NCBI GenBank assembly: GCA_025060135.1
Contig: JANXCY010000009.1
Span: 23,433 to 87,432, forward strand
Source of the DNA: Anaerolineae bacterium
GTDB lineage: Bacteria; Chloroflexota; Anaerolineae; B4-G1; DUEL01
Direction of reading: 5' to 3'
DNA: 64,000 nucleotides
This document shows, in pieces, positions 60,165 through 64,000 of the stretch. Numbering within the stretch: the first letter of the stretch is position 1; the number at the start of each line of letters is the position of its first letter. Position numbers and translations under genes: made by a program. Under the pieces are notes generated by a model that saw nothing but the letters and a program-made list of their open reading frames with translations, ran no database searches and was not told the origin of the DNA.

Positions 60165-61181
60165 ATGAAGGTTCATACCCACGAACTTGCGGGCGGGTTC
60201 TTACGGAACCGGCTTTTCGCCTTTCTCCTGCTGGCGCTGCTGGTCGCGGCGGCCCTGTCCGTCTTCTTCGGCCGCTACCCCCGGCCCGGGTGGCTCTCGC
60301 CGGACCGGCTACAGGCCGACCCGCTGGCCGCGCAGTTGCTCTGGAACCTGCGGCTACCGAGGGTAACGGCGGCAATCCTGACCGGCGCGGCCCTCTCTGC
60401 CAGTGGGCTGACGCTCCAGATGCTCTTCCGCAACCCGCTGGTGGAGCCGGGCTTCCTGGGCGTCTCGCAGGGAGCGGCCTTCGGCTCGGCGTTCGCCATC
60501 CTCTATCTGGGCCGCTCCGCGCTCACAGTCCAGGCCAGCGCCGCCGCCTTCGCCCTCCTGGGCCTCTGGCTGACGTATTTCCTGGCCGGACGTCTCCGCT
60601 ATGGCGGCTGGATTCTGCGCATGGTCCTGGCCGGGATCGCCGTTTCGGCCCTCTTTTCCGCTGGGGTGGGCATACTCAAGTACCTGGCGGATCCACTGAC
60701 CCAGTTGCCGGAAATCACCTTCTGGCTGCTGGGCGGCCTCTGGAGCACCCGCTGGCCGAACGTTCTGCCCATCCTGCCGCTGACCGCCCTCTCGCTGACG
60801 GTACTTTTCCTGGCCCGTTGGCGGCTGAACGTGCTCGCCTTGGAAGAGGAGACAGCCTTCTCACTGGGCGCTGCGCCGGGTCGGGAGCGGCTGGCCCTCC
60901 TGCTGGCCGCTGTCGGGGCAACCGCCGCCGTCGTCTCCCTGGCGGGAACCGTGGGCTGGGTGGGGCTCATCATCCCCCACCTGGCCCGGCGGCTGGTGGG
61001 CGCGGATGCCCGTTGGGCGCTCCCGACCTCCCTGCTCCTGGGCGGCCTCTTTGTCCTCCTCTGCGACAACCTGGCCCGTACCGTCAGCGCGGGTGAAGTC
61101 CCGCTGGGCATCCTCACATCCCTCTCCGGCGCGGCGGCGTTCCTGGTCATCCTGACCCGCTTCAGGGTGAAATCGGCATGA
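60165..61181 (+). CDS. FecCD-family ABC transporter permease
   Basis: LRLPRVTAAILTGAALSASGLTLQMLFRNPLVEPGFLGVSQGAAFGSAFAI; GTVGWVGLIIPHLARRLVGADARW. Confidence 0.95.
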   Translation: MKVHTHELAGGFLRNRLFAFLLLALLVAAALSVFFGRYPRPGWLSPDRLQADPLAAQLLWNLRLPRVTAAILTGAALSASGLTLQMLFRNPLVEPGFLGVSQGAAFGSAFAILYLGRSALTVQASAAAFALLGLWLTYFLAGRLRYGGWILRMVLAGIAVSALFSAGVGILKYLADPLTQLPEITFWLLGGLWSTRWPNVLPILPLTALSLTVLFLARWRLNVLALEEETAFSLGAAPGRERLALLLAAVGATAAVVSLAGTVGWVGLIIPHLARRLVGADARWALPTSLLLGGLFVLLCDNLARTVSAGEVPLGILTSLSGAAAFLVILTRFRVKSA

Positions 61182-61999
61182 GCCATCCTCCCATTCTCTC
61201 ACTCCATCACGTCTGGTTCTCCTATAACGGCGCCCACGACGTCCTTCAGGACGTCTCCCTGGAAGTGTACCCGGGCACCATCAATGCCATTCTGGGACCG
61301 AACGGCGCTGGGAAGAGCACCCTTTTGCACCTGATCCTGGGGCTATACCGGCCCCGACAGGGGGAGATTCGGGTCGGCGGACAGCCCCTGACCGCTTACT
61401 CCCGCCGGAGCCGGAGCCGCCAGATGGCCTGGGTCCCCCAGCGGGAGCACTTCCCCTTTGAGTTCCGCGTCCTGGAATATGTTCTCCTGGGCCGAACCCC
61501 GCATCTGGACTTTCTGCAAATGCCCGGGCCGGGAGATGTCCAGGCCGCCCGGCAGGCACTGGAGCGGCTGGGGATCGCCGACCTGGCTGACCGGCGCGTC
61601 TCCGCGCTGAGCGGCGGCGAGCACCAGATGGTCCTCATCGCCCGCGCCGTCGCCCAGGAGACACCGATCCTGCTCCTGGACGAGCCGACGGCCCATCTGG
61701 ACCTGGCCAATCAGCGGCGCATCCTGACGCTCCTGGAGGACCTGGCGGCCCAGGGCACAACGGTCCTCTTCACCACTCACGACCCTGAGGCCGCGCTGGC
61801 GGTCGCCGATACCTGTACGCTCATGCGGTCCGGACGGATTCTCGATCAGGGCCCCGCCGCCGAGGTCATCACCACTGAGACCCTGACCCGAACCTATGAG
61901 ACCCCGCTGCGAGTCCTCTCCGTGGATGGGGCTCGGGTCGTCCGACTGGATTTACCGCCCCGGCCACTCAGAGCGTGTCTGAAAAATAAGGTCGCATAG
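61178..61999 (+). CDS. Fe/B12-type ABC transporter ATP-binding protein
   Basis: INAILGPNGAGKSTLLHLILGLYRP; ALSGGEHQMVLIARAVAQETPILLLDEPTAHLDLANQ. Confidence 0.96.
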   Translation: MSHPPILSLHHVWFSYNGAHDVLQDVSLEVYPGTINAILGPNGAGKSTLLHLILGLYRPRQGEIRVGGQPLTAYSRRSRSRQMAWVPQREHFPFEFRVLEYVLLGRTPHLDFLQMPGPGDVQAARQALERLGIADLADRRVSALSGGEHQMVLIARAVAQETPILLLDEPTAHLDLANQRRILTLLEDLAAQGTTVLFTTHDPEAALAVADTCTLMRSGRILDQGPAAEVITTETLTRTYETPLRVLSVDGARVVRLDLPPRPLRACLKNKVA

Positions 62000-62083
62000 C
62001 GCAGGCTGTGAGCCTGGCATCAAACGACCTTAAAGCCGGTATTTCTCCGGGCTCTGGAGGCTGGTCAAACGTGCCCCCTGTGG

Positions 62084-62089
62084 TATAAT
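62084..62089 (+). promoter_or_regulatory. -10 element upstream of 62137 gene
   Basis: TGGTCA-16 bp-TATAAT. Confidence 0.5.
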
Positions 62090-62136
62090 GCCTACGGGTA
62101 TCCTGTGAATCTACTCAACCTCAGAAAGGGCCGGAA

Positions 62137-62586
62137 ATGAGCGATATACCGGTAACGATCTGGATTGTCGGCGGAATCGCCATCTTGATCATCGCGGTGG
62201 CCATCATCCGGCTCATCCTGGCCGCGCGCCGGATCAACCTGACCAGCCCCGAATCGCCCGATCAGCAATCAGAGTGGATGCGGACAACCCCACCGCCGGA
62301 AACGATGGCGGCCACCCAGGCCGATGGCGAGGGGATAACCCTCTATGATCACGATGCAGGCGAAAAACTCGCGGCACCGTTTGCAGAACAGATTGAGGAC
62401 ATCCTCCGCGCCCGGTTGGAAGCCGACCCGTACCTGCGGTCGCTGCAGGTGGACCTGGGAACCGGACCGGATGGCGGTCTGGAAATCTGGGTGAACGGTG
62501 TACGGTACACGGACATCCACCAGTTGCCTGATGACCGCCTGCGTCAGGCTTTCCAGGAGGCTATTGCCGACTGGCAGGCCGCCTGA
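62137..62586 (+). CDS. Hypothetical single-TM protein
   Basis: MSDIPVTIWIVGGIAILIIAVAIIRLIL TM then acidic soluble domain; upstream TATAAT. Confidence 0.7.
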   Translation: MSDIPVTIWIVGGIAILIIAVAIIRLILAARRINLTSPESPDQQSEWMRTTPPPETMAATQADGEGITLYDHDAGEKLAAPFAEQIEDILRARLEADPYLRSLQVDLGTGPDGGLEIWVNGVRYTDIHQLPDDRLRQAFQEAIADWQAA

Positions 62587-62636
62587 ACCCGACGCTCCCG
62601 TCCGGATGATGGATACCCTGCCCCGGGATACCGGGC

Positions 62637-63761
62637 ATGTTGGTCCTGCCGTTGCGTTGGTTCCTTCTTGGCCTGTTTCTGGCCATCGTCGCGGCGGTCC
62701 TTCTGGCCCTCTGGCTGGACCGTCGTCGCGCCCGGCGGCGCGCGGCGGAGACCTTCGCCGACACCGCTCTTCACGCCGTCCTGGAACGCGCTCCCTTCGG
62801 CTGGATGGTCCTGGAGAGCCCCGAGCGATATGTCTACGCCAACGAGTACGCCCGCCGTCTGTTGGAACTGGAATCTTCCTCCGGCCCGGTCCCGGCCGTG
62901 GAGTGGGGCTTTCTGCTGGACGACGATCGCGCCGACGTCCGGCGGGGACGGGCCCCCAAAGGCCGCTATCGTGTCCTTCGCCTTCCCTCCGGCCGGGCCG
63001 TCCGCTGGTGGCTGATGTCCGGCGAACGATGGGACTATCTCTTTCTGCTGGACGTTACCTCCCAGTATGAGGCCGAGGAGGCCCGCACCCAACTCTTCGC
63101 CGGTCTCTCCCACGAATTGCGGACCCCCGTGGGCGCCATCCTCACCCATCTGGAAATCCTCCGCCTGCCCGATATCCCCGAGGAGGCCAAGCGCCAATCC
63201 CTGCATCTGCTCCAGACCGAGACCCGGCGGCTGGCCCGGATGGTCCACCTGATGCTGGAACTGGGCCGTCTGGAGACCTCCCCGGAGATAGACCGGCGTC
63301 CGGTAGACCTGGCGGACCTGGCGGAACGGGCGATTTCCTCCCTGGCCTCCCAGGCGCAGGAGCGGGGCATTCATTTCTCCCTGGAGGCCGACACGCCTCT
63401 CCCCACCGTCTGGGGCGACCCGGACCGGCTGATGCAGGTCTTCCTGAACCTGCTGGATAACGTCCTCAAACATTGCCGTCCAGGTGACCGGGCGACCGTT
63501 ATCCTCCGGCGGGCCGAAGGGGGCGTGCTCTGCGCCGTCCGGGACACCGGACCAGGCATCCCGGCGGAACATTTGCCGCACGTTACCCGTCGTTTCTATC
63601 GGGCGGCGAAGCAGGAAGTGGAGGGGAGCGGGCTGGGCCTGGCGCTGGTGGAGGAAATCCTGCGCCGTCACGGAAGTCGCCTGGAGATTTCCAGCCGAAT
63701 GGAGGGAGAGACCGGGACATGCGTCCAATTCGTCCTGCCGACCATGCCCTTCAGGCTGTGA
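62637..63761 (+). CDS. PhoR-like sensor histidine kinase with PAS-like domain
   Basis: FAGLSHELRTPVGAILTHLEILRL; GDPDRLMQVFLNLLDNVLKHC; VRDTGPGIPAEHLPHVTRRFYRA; GSGLGLALVEEILRRHG. Confidence 0.93.
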   Translation: MLVLPLRWFLLGLFLAIVAAVLLALWLDRRRARRRAAETFADTALHAVLERAPFGWMVLESPERYVYANEYARRLLELESSSGPVPAVEWGFLLDDDRADVRRGRAPKGRYRVLRLPSGRAVRWWLMSGERWDYLFLLDVTSQYEAEEARTQLFAGLSHELRTPVGAILTHLEILRLPDIPEEAKRQSLHLLQTETRRLARMVHLMLELGRLETSPEIDRRPVDLADLAERAISSLASQAQERGIHFSLEADTPLPTVWGDPDRLMQVFLNLLDNVLKHCRPGDRATVILRRAEGGVLCAVRDTGPGIPAEHLPHVTRRFYRAAKQEVEGSGLGLALVEEILRRHGSRLEISSRMEGETGTCVQFVLPTMPFRL

Positions 63762-64000
63762 CCGCCATCCTTCGTCGCTGGGGGTGGCTGCTGGGCCTGG
63801 CGCTGGCGCTCCTGGCCTGCGCGCTGATCCCCATCCCCGGCTACGTGGTCATTGCACCAGGGGGAGGCGGCCCCGCCATCCCTGCCCTCCTGGGCCCCCA
63901 GATGCGCCTGGACCCGCCCTTCGCCCGCCCCGGCGACGAGGTCCGCCTCCACGTCACCGACCGCTCTCCCTGGGCCTACGTTCTCCTGACCGTGAACGGT
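63719..64000 (+). CDS. Membrane-anchored hypothetical protein (truncated by window edge)
   Basis: MRPIRPADHALQAVTAILRRWGWLLGLALALLACALIPIPGYVVIAPGGGGPAIPALLGPQ...; open to end of window, overlaps kinase stop. Confidence 0.55.
   Translation, partial: MRPIRPADHALQAVTAILRRWGWLLGLALALLACALIPIPGYVVIAPGGGGPAIPALLGPQMRLDPPFARPGDEVRLHVTDRSPWAYVLLTVNG

Noticed and set aside
62544-63728. 394 aa minus-strand ORF
   Set aside because: Antisense to the histidine kinase, which has clear H-box and ATPase motifs.

Overview
This 64 kb, GC-rich window looks like chromosomal DNA from an Anaerolineae/Chloroflexi-type bacterium (lineage inferred from gene content only). No rRNA, CRISPR array or recognisable IS transposase was seen. 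Main contents, left to right: a minus-strand heat-shock operon hrcA-grpE-dnaK-dnaJ (dnaJ cut by the window edge); two paralogous membrane proteins/glycosyltransferases that each carry a palindromic repeat read through in frame; a DNA methyltransferase remnant beside an orphan CIRCE operator; ftsH; a decayed PKD/RHS pseudogene; tRNA-Arg(TCT); two conserved-looking proteins of unknown function; an archaeal-type S-adenosylmethionine synthetase preceded by a convincing SAM-I riboswitch and terminator, divergent from a class I fumarate hydratase operon; tRNA-Pro(GGG); nitroreductase, mobB, an MGDG-synthase-like glycosyltransferase, DUF951, CNNM/CorC, peptidase-MA, HEAT-repeat and site-2 protease genes; GNAT, DegV, fdhD, PfkB and transketolase; a membrane-anchored NACHT-like NTPase with HEAT repeats; hpf and comF; and a ~15 kb Tad/Flp-type secretion and surface-protein cluster (40.9-56.0 kb) with unusual large TadE/TadG-like proteins, divergent from a NarL/DegS-type two-component system. 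The window ends with a PadR-Fe/B12 ABC transporter cluster and a histidine kinase. Leading candidates for follow-up: the in-frame palindromic elements in inter-helix loops, the SAM-I riboswitch on an archaeal-type MAT with back-to-back divergent promoters, the orphan CIRCE, the Tad-like locus with chimeric TadE/vWA proteins, and the NACHT-HEAT protein. All family calls are from reading the sequence; no database search was run.
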